64,000 nucleotides of DNA from WM-3-3 sp041660045. GTDB lineage: Bacteria; Pseudomonadota; Gammaproteobacteria; Methylococcales; Methylomonadaceae. Of the stretch, positions 18,157 to 26,814 are shown piece after piece. The stretch lies in NCBI GenBank assembly GCA_041660045.1, contig JBAZXA010000010.1, positions 1-64,000 of the forward strand, in the 5' to 3' direction. The notes under the pieces were generated by a model. The model did no database searches and was not told the origin of the DNA. It saw only the letters and a list, made by a program, of their open reading frames with translations. Numbering within the stretch: the stretch's first letter is position 1; the number at the start of each line of letters is the position of its first letter. The position numbers and the translations under genes were made by a program.

Positions 18157-18471
18157 TTAAGTGGTTTTATTTAAGGTTAGTGGTTTATCAAACTGGATGA
18201 TTTTTTCTGCAATCCGGTCTGCATTAATGGTGTAATTGCCATCCGCTAGCGATTTTTTAACCGCGTTTACTTTGTCTATGTCAAATGCGGATAATAAACT
18301 CGTATTTGACGCGTTTTTTATTTCCTGGGCAGCTGACGTTATCGCCACGGTGTCATTGTTCTGTATAGGCTTGCCAGCTGTCTCATTGGCTTTAGCCGTT
18401 TCCGTTGGTTTTGGCGCAGCCGTAGGTGTCCGTACTTGCTGTGGTCTGTTGTTAATTGAGTCAATAGCCAT
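18157..18471 (-). CDS. flgM: Anti-sigma-28 factor FlgM
   Basis: This 104-aa protein holds FliA (sigma-28) inactive until the hook is complete and FlgM is exported. The conserved C-terminal segment VNAVKKSLADGNYTINADRI followed by AEKIIQF is the FliA-binding part; the N-terminus is low-complexity and Pro/Thr/Ala-rich, as usual. I chose the ATG at 18471 (MAIDSINN) because GGAG lies 8 bp upstream and because the FliA promoter at 18505-18531 would start transcription near 18498, downstream of the alternative start at 18501. Confidence 0.93.
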   Translation of the reverse strand: MAIDSINNRPQQVRTPTAAPKPTETAKANETAGKPIQNNDTVAITSAAQEIKNASNTSLLSAFDIDKVNAVKKSLADGNYTINADRIAEKIIQFDKPLTLNKTT

Positions 18472-18504
18472 GTCTGTTCTCCGATTTCTAGTTATCCGCA
18501 ACTG

Positions 18505-18531
18505 TTATCGGCAGTGTGGTAAAAAACTTTA
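18505..18531 (-). promoter_or_regulatory. Consensus FliA (sigma-28) promoter of flgMN-ycgR
   Basis: On the minus strand TAAA (18531-18528) and GCCGATAA (18512-18505) are separated by exactly 15 bp, which is the full sigma-28 consensus TAAA-N15-GCCGATAA. It sits about 35 bp ahead of the flgM start. This places flgM, flgN and the PilZ protein in the late flagellar class, the expected feedback arrangement. Confidence 0.93.
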
Positions 18532-18549
18532 GCGCTAAATTTAATTTAT

Positions 18550-19260
18550 TTAGTTAATGATTGAAACTAAGCCCTGTTCCACTACTTTAGCGCTGACAAT
18601 TCGCCCAGAAGACTGATTTTTAATGGGGATTAATTCGCCTTTGACCCCGTCCCGCATGGCTTGGCCATTCATTTTTATGCTAAAAGCGTTGCTGCCCGCG
18701 CTGATGGTTACTTTGTCCCCTCGTTTAATCACCAATGGCTCTACTAAACTGCGTAGGCTAATAATGCTGCCTGCCGGTAAATAGCGCGAGGCTTGTTTGT
18801 TTTCTACTTGTTCGGGCTGGGTAACATAATCATTTCTAATTGATGAAATCTCTTTTCTTTCGGTGCTTAAAATACCGGGCCTTATTAATTCGCCACGTTG
18901 CACAGCTTGGTTGAGCACGATCACGGGAAGATAAATTTTGACTAATGCCGAGGCATAAACAGTCCATTTTATTTCACCATCGCAGCGGATGCCTACCGAT
19001 GTCCTACCGGCCTTAAATTGGTCGGTAGAGGAAAAGGCTTGCAGGGGCTGGCTGCACTCAGCAAGTTTGAGTTGGCTATCAAACGCCATCACGTTGATTT
19101 CATAGTCAGCCCCTGGGCTAACCTGGGCGGCAAGATAACTTTTTGCAACCTCATAAATCGTGTCATGAGGCTGGTAGCGCAGTTCGGCTACGGCGTTTTG
19201 CGTGTGTGCCAGCACCAATAAAGCTAAGGCCTTTGAGCAAACTGTAGTTAATTTTTTCAT
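18550..19260 (-). CDS. flgA: Flagellar basal-body P-ring formation chaperone FlgA
   Basis: This 236-aa periplasmic protein has a signal peptide (MKKLTTVCSKALALLVLAHT, cleavage near AVA-E) and a C-terminal SAF/ChapFlgA domain: YLPAGSIISLRSLVEPLVIK, then the terminal segment with SIKMNGQAMRDG and IVSAKVVEQG, the FlgA hallmark. FlgA assists assembly of the FlgI P-ring. The start at 19260 was chosen because it begins the signal peptide and fits the sigma-54 promoter just upstream; a longer frame to 19326 would overlap that promoter. Confidence 0.93.
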   Translation of the reverse strand: MKKLTTVCSKALALLVLAHTQNAVAELRYQPHDTIYEVAKSYLAAQVSPGADYEINVMAFDSQLKLAECSQPLQAFSSTDQFKAGRTSVGIRCDGEIKWTVYASALVKIYLPVIVLNQAVQRGELIRPGILSTERKEISSIRNDYVTQPEQVENKQASRYLPAGSIISLRSLVEPLVIKRGDKVTISAGSNAFSIKMNGQAMRDGVKGELIPIKNQSSGRIVSAKVVEQGLVSIIN

Positions 19261-19294
19261 GTGCGTTGCCGTGTTTATGACGTGTAAAACTCCT

Positions 19295-19312
19295 AAGCAG
19301 GATTGGTGCCAA
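19295..19312 (-). promoter_or_regulatory. Sigma-54 promoter of flgA
   Basis: Minus-strand sequence TTGGCACCAATCCTGCTT has the -24 GG and -12 GC dinucleotides separated by exactly 10 bp, in a good TTGGCAC-N5-TGCT context. It lies about 35 bp before the flgA start. Sigma-54 control of middle flagellar genes is standard in gammaproteobacteria with FleQ-type regulators. Confidence 0.85.
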
Positions 19313-19471
19313 TAAAATTTTGGCACTTAGGCAAGTTTTTGACACGCGTACTTCAAAACTAGCACTAGTTTCTATGGCACACGGTAAAGTTTTGCCGGAT
19401 AGCGTCATTTTTAAAACGGTTTAGCCTAAAAATAAAACTTATAGTTATGATTTTAATAACTTATTAGTTAG

Positions 19472-19488
19472 TGGCATGGTGGCTGCTT
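19472..19488 (+). promoter_or_regulatory. Sigma-54 promoter of flgBCDEFGHIJKL
   Basis: The sequence TGGCATGGTGGCTGCTT holds the -24 GG (19473-19474) and -12 GC (19485-19486) with the required 10-bp spacing. It lies about 30 bp ahead of flgB and diverges from the flgA promoter. The close match and position make it the likely start of the whole rod-hook operon. Confidence 0.85.
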
Positions 19489-19520
19489 AATATAACGTGT
19501 CAGTATTTTGGGAGGTTTTT

Positions 19521-19913
19521 ATGGCAATCAGTTTCGATAGGGCATTAGGCAACCATGCCCAAGCATTAGTGCTACGTGAAAAGCGTAGTGAGGTGTTGGC
19601 GTCCAATTTGGTTAATGCCGATACACCGGGTTATAAGGCCAAGGACTTAGATTTTAAAGCAGTGCTTGAGAAAAAAACACAGCAGGCAGGGCAGCTTGAG
19701 CGTACCCAAACTAATCATATAAACCCTAGGCAAGAGTTGCTGGGTGCACAGCTGTTATATCGTAATCCATCACAAGTGTCTTTGGATGGCAACACGGTTG
19801 AAGCGGAAGTGGAACAAGCGAAATATGCCGAGAATTCTATTCAGTATCAAGCCAGCTTGCGTTTTCTAGGCAGTAGTTTTGCTGGCCTGATTACGGCCTT
19901 GAGAGGTAACTAG
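19521..19913 (+). CDS. flgB: Flagellar proximal rod protein FlgB
   Basis: This 130-aa protein has the usual length. The N-terminal helix and the family motif (RSEVLASNLVNADTPGYKAK) plus the C-terminal heptad region (QYQASLRFL..ITALRG) are typical of rod proteins. The start at 19521 is set by GGGAGG immediately upstream (spacing 5); an earlier in-frame ATG at 19497 lies too close to the promoter. flgC follows after one base. Confidence 0.96.
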   Translation: MAISFDRALGNHAQALVLREKRSEVLASNLVNADTPGYKAKDLDFKAVLEKKTQQAGQLERTQTNHINPRQELLGAQLLYRNPSQVSLDGNTVEAEVEQAKYAENSIQYQASLRFLGSSFAGLITALRGN

Positions 19914-19914
19914 T

Positions 19915-20331
19915 ATGTCGTCTTTTAAAATTTTTGATATTGCGGGTAGTGGCCTAAAAGCCCAATCATTACGGTTAAATTTGGTGGCTAGCAATTTATC
20001 CAACGCTAATAGCGTAAGTAGCAGTTTGAATACGGTTTATAAATCGCGGCAACCCGTTTTTGCTGCCGAGCTAAAAAATCTTTTGGATAAGCAGTCTACC
20101 GGCAGCAAAGTTAATGTGCTAGGTGTGGTTGAAAGCCAAGAGCCGTCAATTAGTGAATATGCGCCTAACCATCCGTTAGCTAATGCGGATGGTTACATTT
20201 TTAAATCCAATGTAAATACCGTTGAGGAAATGGCCAATATGTTATCGGCATCACGATCTTACCAAGATAATGTCGAGGTGTTGAATACGGCCAAACAATT
20301 AATGACACAAACCTTAAAATTAGGACAGTAA
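19915..20331 (+). CDS. flgC: Flagellar proximal rod protein FlgC
   Basis: This 138-aa protein has the rod N-terminal motif SLRLNLVASNLSNANSV, a conserved central YKSRQPVF, and a C-terminus (EEMANMLSASRSYQDNVEVL then NTAKQLM) characteristic of FlgC. The start lies one base after the flgB stop, suggesting coupled translation and rod assembly in order. Confidence 0.97.
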   Translation: MSSFKIFDIAGSGLKAQSLRLNLVASNLSNANSVSSSLNTVYKSRQPVFAAELKNLLDKQSTGSKVNVLGVVESQEPSISEYAPNHPLANADGYIFKSNVNTVEEMANMLSASRSYQDNVEVLNTAKQLMTQTLKLGQ

Positions 20332-20341
20332 GAGGCAAATT

Positions 20342-21028
20342 ATGAATGTTAATGCAAATACGGTTTCGTCGGCTTTAAACACGCTTAGTTCCAGTAATAG
20401 TTCTTCCTCAACGACCTCGGCAAAAAAAAGCTTGGGTATTGATGATTTTTTAAAGTTATTTACCACTCAGCTTACCCATCAGGATCCGACCAAACCCGCT
20501 GATGGTACGCAGTTTTTAACGCAAATTGCCCAAATTGGCACGGTCTCCGGTATTCAAGATTTGCAAAAATCATTTAGTGATTTTGCAACCTCAATCAGTT
20601 CTGACCAGGCTTTACAGGCCTCTGGCATTGTTGGCCGTTATGTATCGGTGCCATCAGACCAAGCTGTTTTGCCGGCAGGTGGTGAGGTACGTGGGCAATT
20701 TGATTTAACGGCTGCAGCCAGCAATGCCACCGTAAAGATTACCAATCAACAAACTGGGGAATCTATACGCACCATTAATTTAGGTAGCCAGTCCATTGGT
20801 ACTGTGCCGTTTGTTTGGGATGGTTTGGATAATGATGGCACACCGGTAAACCCAGGTGTTTATAAGGTGGAAGCTGAAGCCAGTATCGGTGGAAAAAATA
20901 CCGCGCAGGAAACACAAATTTTTTCAAAAGTAGACAGTGTCACCTTAGGCACCGCCAACCAAGGTTTACAGGTTAATTTGCAAGGCTTGGGGGCAGTTGA
21001 TTTTAATAAGGTTAAAGAAATTTTATAA
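20342..21028 (+). CDS. flgD: Flagellar hook assembly scaffold FlgD
   Basis: This 228-aa protein caps the growing hook and is later discarded. The N-terminal segment DFLKLFTTQLTHQDPTKPAD is diagnostic, followed by FLTQIAQIGTVSGIQDLQ. The C-terminal FlgD Ig-like and tudor-like domains include FVWDGLDNDGTPVNPGVYKV. The stop precedes flgE by 15 bp with a GGTGGAG site. Confidence 0.97.
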   Translation: MNVNANTVSSALNTLSSSNSSSSTTSAKKSLGIDDFLKLFTTQLTHQDPTKPADGTQFLTQIAQIGTVSGIQDLQKSFSDFATSISSDQALQASGIVGRYVSVPSDQAVLPAGGEVRGQFDLTAAASNATVKITNQQTGESIRTINLGSQSIGTVPFVWDGLDNDGTPVNPGVYKVEAEASIGGKNTAQETQIFSKVDSVTLGTANQGLQVNLQGLGAVDFNKVKEIL

Positions 21029-21043
21029 CGGTGGAGTAGCAAC

Positions 21044-22330
21044 ATGACTTTTTTTACCTCGATTAGCGGCTTAAATGCCGCCAGCCAAAACCTCAACGTA
21101 AGCAGTAACAATTTGGCTAATGCCAATACCACTGGGTTTAAGAAATCCCGCGCTGAATTTGCCGATGTGTTTGCCGCTAGCGTGAGTGGTGTCAGTAAAA
21201 CCCAGCCAGGTTCTGGTGTGCAGGTGACTAATGTGGCGCAACAATTTAGCCAAGGTAGTATTACCAGCACCGGAAACAATTTGGATTTGGCAATCAGCGG
21301 GGAAGGTTTTTTTTCCTTAGGCACAACGTCAACGTCCAATCAGCCTTCATTATATAGCCGGGCAGGTGAATTTAAGTTGGATAAAGATGGTTATGTGGTC
21401 AACAACCAAGGTAATTTTTTATTGGCGTTTTCACCAAATGGTTCCACGGTTAATGAAGGTTTTAGTACCGGCGTGTTTACACCAATACAAGTGAATGCTG
21501 AACAAGGCTCGCCTACAGCGACAACCCAGGTCGGTATTAGTGCCAATTTACAGTCCACGCAGGTGACGCCAGCGAATTCCCCGGTTAATCCAAGTGACTC
21601 GACAACCTATAACCACGTTTCATCACTGAGTATTTATGATTCATTGGGTAACGCCCATATTGCCAGCACCTATTATGTTTCTGATAGCCCAACCACGGCC
21701 AACTCCTTTCAAGCCTATTTGTTTATTGATGGTAAGCCGTTTAATACAGACGGTACGCCAGCTGGGGCTGGGGGTTCGGATTCTATTAATATCACTTTTG
21801 ATAGTGCAGGTAAATTGGCGTCACCTATCGGGCAAGTGGCTTATGGTGCCATTAAGTCTACCGATTTGGACCCTTCTCTGAATGCCGCCGATTTGAATTT
21901 AAGTTTTAATTTTACCGGCACCACGCAATTTAGCAGTGTGTTTTCAGTTAACAATCTTACCCAAGATGGCTTGCCGTCAGGTAATTTAACCGGTATCAGT
22001 GTGGGTGACGATGGCGTGGTGTTGGCTAATTTTAGTAATGGCGGATCGCAACCTTTGGGTAAAGTGGCGTTAACCCGTTTTGCCAACCCGCAAGGCTTAG
22101 CCAAAGTGGGTGACAGTACCTTTGCCCAAAGTGCGGCATCGGGTTTGCCGATTCCTGGGCAGCCTGGGGTAGGTAGTTTTGGGGCTATACAATCAGGGTC
22201 TTTAGAGGCATCGAATGTGGATATTTCTGGTGAGTTGGTTAATTTAATTATTGGCCAACAGGCTTACCAGGCTAACGCACAAGCGATCTCAACCCAAAAT
22301 ACGATTACCCAAACCATTCTAAACATTTAA
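21044..22330 (+). CDS. flgE: Flagellar hook protein FlgE
   Basis: This 428-aa hook subunit starts with SISGLNAASQNLNVSSNNLA and ends with the helical motif GELVNLIIGQQAYQANAQAI, the two coiled segments that pack in the hook core. The middle, more variable domains contain the FlgE D1/D2 region. Length is in the common gammaproteobacterial range. No frameshift is present. Confidence 0.97.
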   Translation: MTFFTSISGLNAASQNLNVSSNNLANANTTGFKKSRAEFADVFAASVSGVSKTQPGSGVQVTNVAQQFSQGSITSTGNNLDLAISGEGFFSLGTTSTSNQPSLYSRAGEFKLDKDGYVVNNQGNFLLAFSPNGSTVNEGFSTGVFTPIQVNAEQGSPTATTQVGISANLQSTQVTPANSPVNPSDSTTYNHVSSLSIYDSLGNAHIASTYYVSDSPTTANSFQAYLFIDGKPFNTDGTPAGAGGSDSINITFDSAGKLASPIGQVAYGAIKSTDLDPSLNAADLNLSFNFTGTTQFSSVFSVNNLTQDGLPSGNLTGISVGDDGVVLANFSNGGSQPLGKVALTRFANPQGLAKVGDSTFAQSAASGLPIPGQPGVGSFGAIQSGSLEASNVDISGELVNLIIGQQAYQANAQAISTQNTITQTILNI

Positions 22331-22353
22331 TAGATAGGACTAGGTAGGGAAAA

Positions 22354-23094
22354 ATGGACAAAAGCCTTTATGTAGCTATGAGTGGTGCCAAGCAAACCTT
22401 GTTGGCACAAACCGCTAATGCCAATAATCTGGCGAATACGCAAACCACAGGTTTTAAATCAGACTTGGAACAGTTTCGTAGCCAGCCAGTATTTGGCGCA
22501 GGCTTCCCTACCCGGGTTTATGCGCAAACAGAAAATCCAGGGACGGATTTTACGCCCGGTAGCATCCAGATAACAGGACGTGATTTGGATGTGGCCATCA
22601 GCGGAAATGGCTGGATTGCAGTACAAAGTCCATCAGGCGATGAAGCCTATACGCGGGCAGGTGATTTACAGGTGAGTCCAGAAGGTATTTTGCAAACCAG
22701 TGCTGGTTTGCCTGTACTCGGCCAAGGCGGGCCTATTGCCATTCCGCCGGTGCAAAAGCTGGAAATAGGCAAAGACGGCACAATCAGTATTATTCCACTT
22801 GGTACAAACGCCACTAATTTGGCGGTGGTAGACAGGATTAAACTGGTCAACCCTCCGGTGGATACGCTAGAAAAAGGTAAGGATGGCTTAATCCGAACCA
22901 AGGATAAAGTCCCGGCGCAAGCCAGTGCTGAAGTTAGCCTAAACTCGGGTTCCTTAGAGGCTAGCAACGTGAATTCCATTAAAGCTATGGTCGATATGAT
23001 CGAGTTGTCAAAAAACTTTGAATTGCAAACCAAAGTCATGTCTGCGGTTAAGGATAATGCCGCGTCCAGCAGCCAATTATTAAGGTTGGCATAA
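22354..23094 (+). CDS. flgF: Flagellar distal-rod-adjacent protein FlgF
   Basis: This 246-aa rod protein begins MDKSLYVAMSGAKQTLLAQT with ANANNLANTQTTGFKSD, a pattern specific to FlgF, and ends in a helical segment (SIKAMVDMIELSKNFELQTK). It forms part of the proximal rod between FlgC and FlgG. Position between flgE and flgG is canonical. Confidence 0.96.
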   Translation: MDKSLYVAMSGAKQTLLAQTANANNLANTQTTGFKSDLEQFRSQPVFGAGFPTRVYAQTENPGTDFTPGSIQITGRDLDVAISGNGWIAVQSPSGDEAYTRAGDLQVSPEGILQTSAGLPVLGQGGPIAIPPVQKLEIGKDGTISIIPLGTNATNLAVVDRIKLVNPPVDTLEKGKDGLIRTKDKVPAQASAEVSLNSGSLEASNVNSIKAMVDMIELSKNFELQTKVMSAVKDNAASSSQLLRLA

Positions 23095-23157
23095 AGCATG
23101 CTTGAGTCTAAGTAAGAGTTGATTCAAGACAAAATATTGTCAGATTAGGGGAAGACC

Positions 23158-23946
23158 ATGACAGAACGCGCATTATTGGTGGCAAAAACCGGTTTAGAAG
23201 CCCAACAAACCCGCATAGCGGTTATCTCAAATAACTTGGCGAACGGCAGCACCACAGGCTTTAAAAAATCCAGGGCGGTGTTTGAGGATTTGATTTACCA
23301 AAACATCCGGCAAGTGGGCGCACAATCCACTCAGAACACTTTATTACCTTCGGGTTTGCAATTGGGAACTGGGGTACGCACGGTAGCAACCCAAAAACTG
23401 CATATTCAGGGTAATTTACAGCAAACTGAAAATTCCATGGATGTGGCAATTAATGGCCGGGGCTTTTTACAAATTTTGGCACCTAACGGTGATATTTATT
23501 ATACCCGTGATGGCTCGTTTCAATTGGATGCCAATGGCCAAATCGTTACCGCTGGTGGTTTTCCGTTAGACCCAGCCATTACCGTGCCTACAGATGCGAT
23601 TAGTATCACCATAGGTCGGGATGGCACTATATCCGCCTTGCAACCAGGCAGCGCAACACCAAACCAGTTAGGCCAAATTCAGCTGGCCGATTTTGTTAAT
23701 CCCACCGGCTTAGAACCCATCGGTGAAAACTTGTACCGTGAATCTGCCGCCAGCGGGGCACCTGTAATTGGCACACCCGGTGATCAGGAATATGGGGCAT
23801 TATTTCAAGGTTCATTGGAAAGCTCCAATGTCAACGTAGTAGAAGAGTTGGTCAGTATGATTGAGACACAACGCTCCTATGAAATGAATTCCAAAGTGAT
23901 TTCGACAGTGGATCAGATGCTGTCTTATCTAAACCAACAACTTTAA
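23158..23946 (+). CDS. flgG: Flagellar distal rod protein FlgG
   Basis: This 262-aa protein has the FlgG features: ALLVAKTGLEAQQTRIAVIS, NNLANGSTTGFKKSRAVFED, and the C-terminus EELVSMIETQRSYEMNSKVI. A 63-bp gap separates it from flgF. The start is behind AGGGGAAG. Confidence 0.97.
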   Translation: MTERALLVAKTGLEAQQTRIAVISNNLANGSTTGFKKSRAVFEDLIYQNIRQVGAQSTQNTLLPSGLQLGTGVRTVATQKLHIQGNLQQTENSMDVAINGRGFLQILAPNGDIYYTRDGSFQLDANGQIVTAGGFPLDPAITVPTDAISITIGRDGTISALQPGSATPNQLGQIQLADFVNPTGLEPIGENLYRESAASGAPVIGTPGDQEYGALFQGSLESSNVNVVEELVSMIETQRSYEMNSKVISTVDQMLSYLNQQL

Positions 23947-23968
23947 TGATTAATTCAGGGGAGGGGAC

Positions 23969-24649
23969 ATGAATAAGCCAACGCTCAAATTAGGCATTAT
24001 TCTTTTAGGGCCGTTATTGACGCTTGCGTGTTCCCCTTTACCAAAACGGGATCCGGCATTTGCACCCGTACAGTCTTCGGCTTTACAGCCGCCAGCGCAA
24101 AACAACGGTGCGATTTATCAGTCCGGATACGATCTACGTTTATTTGAAGACTTAAAAGCCAGGCGAATTGGCGATATTTTAACCATTAGGCTTTCAGAAC
24201 GTACCCAGGCAAACAAGGATGCTAATCTTGATGCTAGCAAAGACACTAGCGTAAGCGTGTCAGCACCGACTATTTTTGGCGTAACACCGGCCACTATTTT
24301 AGGCCAAGATGTGCAAACAGAGTTGAAGTCCGCACATAGCTTTAAAGGTGCGGGCACAGCGGATCAAAGTAATAGTATAACCGGGGACATTACGGTTTCT
24401 GTAGTTGATGTGTTGCCGAATGGCGATTTAAGGGTACGCGGTGAAAAACGGGTTACTTTAAACCAAGGTGATGAATATATCCGCTTATCTGGCATTGTGC
24501 GTACCGTTGATATTGACACATCCAATACCATCCCCTCAGCAAAAGTGGCCGATGCCACCATTATGTATGTTGGCGATGGCTTGGTGGCGGATTCAAATAA
24601 GGCAGGACTGTTAACCCGTATCTTTAATTCCCCTTGGTTTCCATTTTAA
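23969..24649 (+). CDS. flgH: Flagellar L-ring lipoprotein FlgH
   Basis: This 226-aa lipoprotein carries a lipobox (LLTLAC, Cys at residue 21) and forms the outer-membrane L-ring. The region RLFEDLKARRIGDILTIRLS and the C-terminal GIVRTVDIDTSNTI are family signatures. Directly precedes flgI with 11 bp between genes. Confidence 0.96.
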   Translation: MNKPTLKLGIILLGPLLTLACSPLPKRDPAFAPVQSSALQPPAQNNGAIYQSGYDLRLFEDLKARRIGDILTIRLSERTQANKDANLDASKDTSVSVSAPTIFGVTPATILGQDVQTELKSAHSFKGAGTADQSNSITGDITVSVVDVLPNGDLRVRGEKRVTLNQGDEYIRLSGIVRTVDIDTSNTIPSAKVADATIMYVGDGLVADSNKAGLLTRIFNSPWFPF

Positions 24650-24660
24650 AGGTGATAACC

Positions 24661-25758
24661 GTGAACTTAAAAAAATACAGCGCACTCGTGCTAGTCGCTT
24701 GCTTGCTGCCGTCTTGGTCGAGTGCTGAGCGGATTAAAGATATTGCGACTATTGATGGTGTGCGGACTAACCAATTAATCGGGTATGGTTTAGTGGTGGG
24801 GCTAGAAAAGTCAGGAGATAAAACGGCGTTTACCGGGCAAAGTTTACGGACATTCTTAGGGCGCTTAGGCTTGACCTTACCCGCAGGTGTCGACCCTAAG
24901 GCTAAGAATATTGCTGCCGTCGCAGTATCCGCTGAGTTACCGGCATTTGCCAAGCGCGGTCAGCAAATTGACGTTACCGTGTCTTCCATAGGGGATGCTA
25001 AAAGCCTACGCGGCGGAACCTTATTGTTAAGCCCTTTAAAAGGTGCTGACGGCCAGGTCTATGCCGTAGCGCAAGGTAATTTAGTGGTTGGCGGCCTATC
25101 TGCCTCTGGTCAAGATGGTTCTAGTATTACCGTTAACAACCCCAGTGTCGGCCGTATTGCCAATGGCGCTACGGTAGAACGTACGGTTAACTCGCCATTT
25201 AGCAATAGCAATTCATTGATTTTTAATTTGCATTCACCCGATTTTACGACAGCAAACCGTATGGCTGAGTCCATAAATCAAGTGCTAGGCCCTAATACTG
25301 CCAAACCAATAGATGCAACATCAGTTTATGTGAATGCACCTGTTGATCCAGGCCAAAAAGTAAGTTTTGCCTCTTTAGTGGAAAATATGATGGTGGCGCC
25401 AGACGATGCACCAGCTCGTATCATCATTAATTCCAGAACTGGGACTGTGGTCATTAACAATAAAGTTAAAGTGCAACCGGCGGCGGTATCGCATGGCAGT
25501 TTAACGGTAACCATTAGCGAAGACCCACAAGTCAGTCAACCGAATGCCTTGTCAAATGGCCAAACTGTCGTCACACCACAATCCAGTGTTAAGGTGACGG
25601 AAGAAAAAAATCATACTTTCGTGTTTAACCCAGGTGTGTCTTTAGATGAGATTGTTAAGGCCGTAAATAATGTGGGCGCAGCACCCAGTGACCTGGTGGC
25701 CATTTTGGAAGCGCTTAAAACTGCTGGCGCTTTACGCGCTGAGCTGATCATCATTTAA
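24661..25758 (+). CDS. flgI: Flagellar P-ring protein FlgI
   Basis: This 365-aa periplasmic protein has a signal peptide (MNLKKYSALVLVACLLPSWS, cleavage near SSA-E) and the strongly conserved RIKDIATIDGVRTNQLIGYG followed by LVVGL. It ends LKTAGALRAELIII, as FlgI proteins do. The GTG start at 24661 is chosen because AAAGGTGA precedes it and it begins the signal peptide; an in-frame ATG at 24634 lies inside flgH. Confidence 0.96.
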   Translation: MNLKKYSALVLVACLLPSWSSAERIKDIATIDGVRTNQLIGYGLVVGLEKSGDKTAFTGQSLRTFLGRLGLTLPAGVDPKAKNIAAVAVSAELPAFAKRGQQIDVTVSSIGDAKSLRGGTLLLSPLKGADGQVYAVAQGNLVVGGLSASGQDGSSITVNNPSVGRIANGATVERTVNSPFSNSNSLIFNLHSPDFTTANRMAESINQVLGPNTAKPIDATSVYVNAPVDPGQKVSFASLVENMMVAPDDAPARIIINSRTGTVVINNKVKVQPAAVSHGSLTVTISEDPQVSQPNALSNGQTVVTPQSSVKVTEEKNHTFVFNPGVSLDEIVKAVNNVGAAPSDLVAILEALKTAGALRAELIII

Positions 25759-25770
25759 GCGGAGCAAGCC

Positions 25771-26760
25771 ATGATTAATGCAGGCCAAGCAGACCTTTAT
25801 ACCAATTTTGATGGCTTGGCCAAGTTAAAAACTGAGGCACGCAAGGATTCTCCAGAAGCGTTAAAACAAACGGCTAAGCAATTTGAGGCCGTTTTTATCA
25901 ACAATGTGTTAAAAGCCATGCGGGAGGCCAAGCTTTCTGATGGCATTTTAGACAGTGACGAAAGCAAGTTTTTTACTGAAATGTACCATCAACAATTATC
26001 TGGGACATTGTCTGGCTCGTTGGGCTTATCTGATTTAATTGTTAAGCAGTTAGGCGGTAAAGTCGAGTCAAATAACAGCGCTAAGTTGGATTTGGAAGAT
26101 TATGCCAACGCGACATCCAGCAGTAACGCACAAGCTTATGTAGGGCAGCCGGGTTATGCCAATGCACGCGTGGCATCCAGCGTAGCTAGCCAAGGCAATA
26201 GTGATGAGGCGGCCTTAGAGGCCTTATTTAATGAACCCATTACACAAGATGCCAATAAAGCGATTCAATCACCGCAGGATTTTGTCCAACGCCTACGGCC
26301 TTACGCACAACAAGCGGCTAAAGAGCTAGGTGTAGAACCTGGGGTGTTACTGGCACAAGCAGCATTGGAAACGGGTTGGGGGCAATCGCTGATTAAAAAC
26401 AGCAATGGCAGCAACAGTTTTAACTTATTTAACATTAAAGCTGATAAAGCTTGGCAAGGCCGGCAGGCACAAGTGCCTACCCTGGAATATGAAGGTGGTG
26501 TGGTGAAAAAAGTTAACGCCGGCTTCAGGTCGTATAGTTCATTTAAGGAAAGCTTTAAGGATTATGTCAGTTTTATTAAAAGCAATCCCCGCTATGAGAA
26601 CGCGTTAAGGCAGGCGGGTAATCCTAAGCAATATGTTCAAGAATTACAAAAAGCCGGTTATGCCACCGATCCTAAATATGCCGATAAAGTATTGGATATT
26701 TATAAAGGTGATACTTTGGCAGGCTCCCAGGCTAAGGCCCAGGTGGCAAGCAATGGATAA
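25771..26760 (+). CDS. flgJ: Flagellar rod-cap protein / peptidoglycan hydrolase FlgJ
   Basis: This 329-aa protein fuses an N-terminal rod-binding domain (KQTAKQFEAVFINNVLKAMR, residues about 30-105) to a C-terminal glucosaminidase-type domain (GVLLAQAALETGWGQSLIKN, with the catalytic Glu, then FNLFNIKADKAW). It clears peptidoglycan for the rod. A Ser/Ala-rich linker joins the two parts. This two-domain form is typical of beta/gammaproteobacteria. Confidence 0.96.
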   Translation: MINAGQADLYTNFDGLAKLKTEARKDSPEALKQTAKQFEAVFINNVLKAMREAKLSDGILDSDESKFFTEMYHQQLSGTLSGSLGLSDLIVKQLGGKVESNNSAKLDLEDYANATSSSNAQAYVGQPGYANARVASSVASQGNSDEAALEALFNEPITQDANKAIQSPQDFVQRLRPYAQQAAKELGVEPGVLLAQAALETGWGQSLIKNSNGSNSFNLFNIKADKAWQGRQAQVPTLEYEGGVVKKVNAGFRSYSSFKESFKDYVSFIKSNPRYENALRQAGNPKQYVQELQKAGYATDPKYADKVLDIYKGDTLAGSQAKAQVASNG

Positions 26761-26814
26761 AATCTGGTTACCGCGGTTGTTTTATAACCGGGTATTGATA
26801 GGGGTTAAGGCGCT

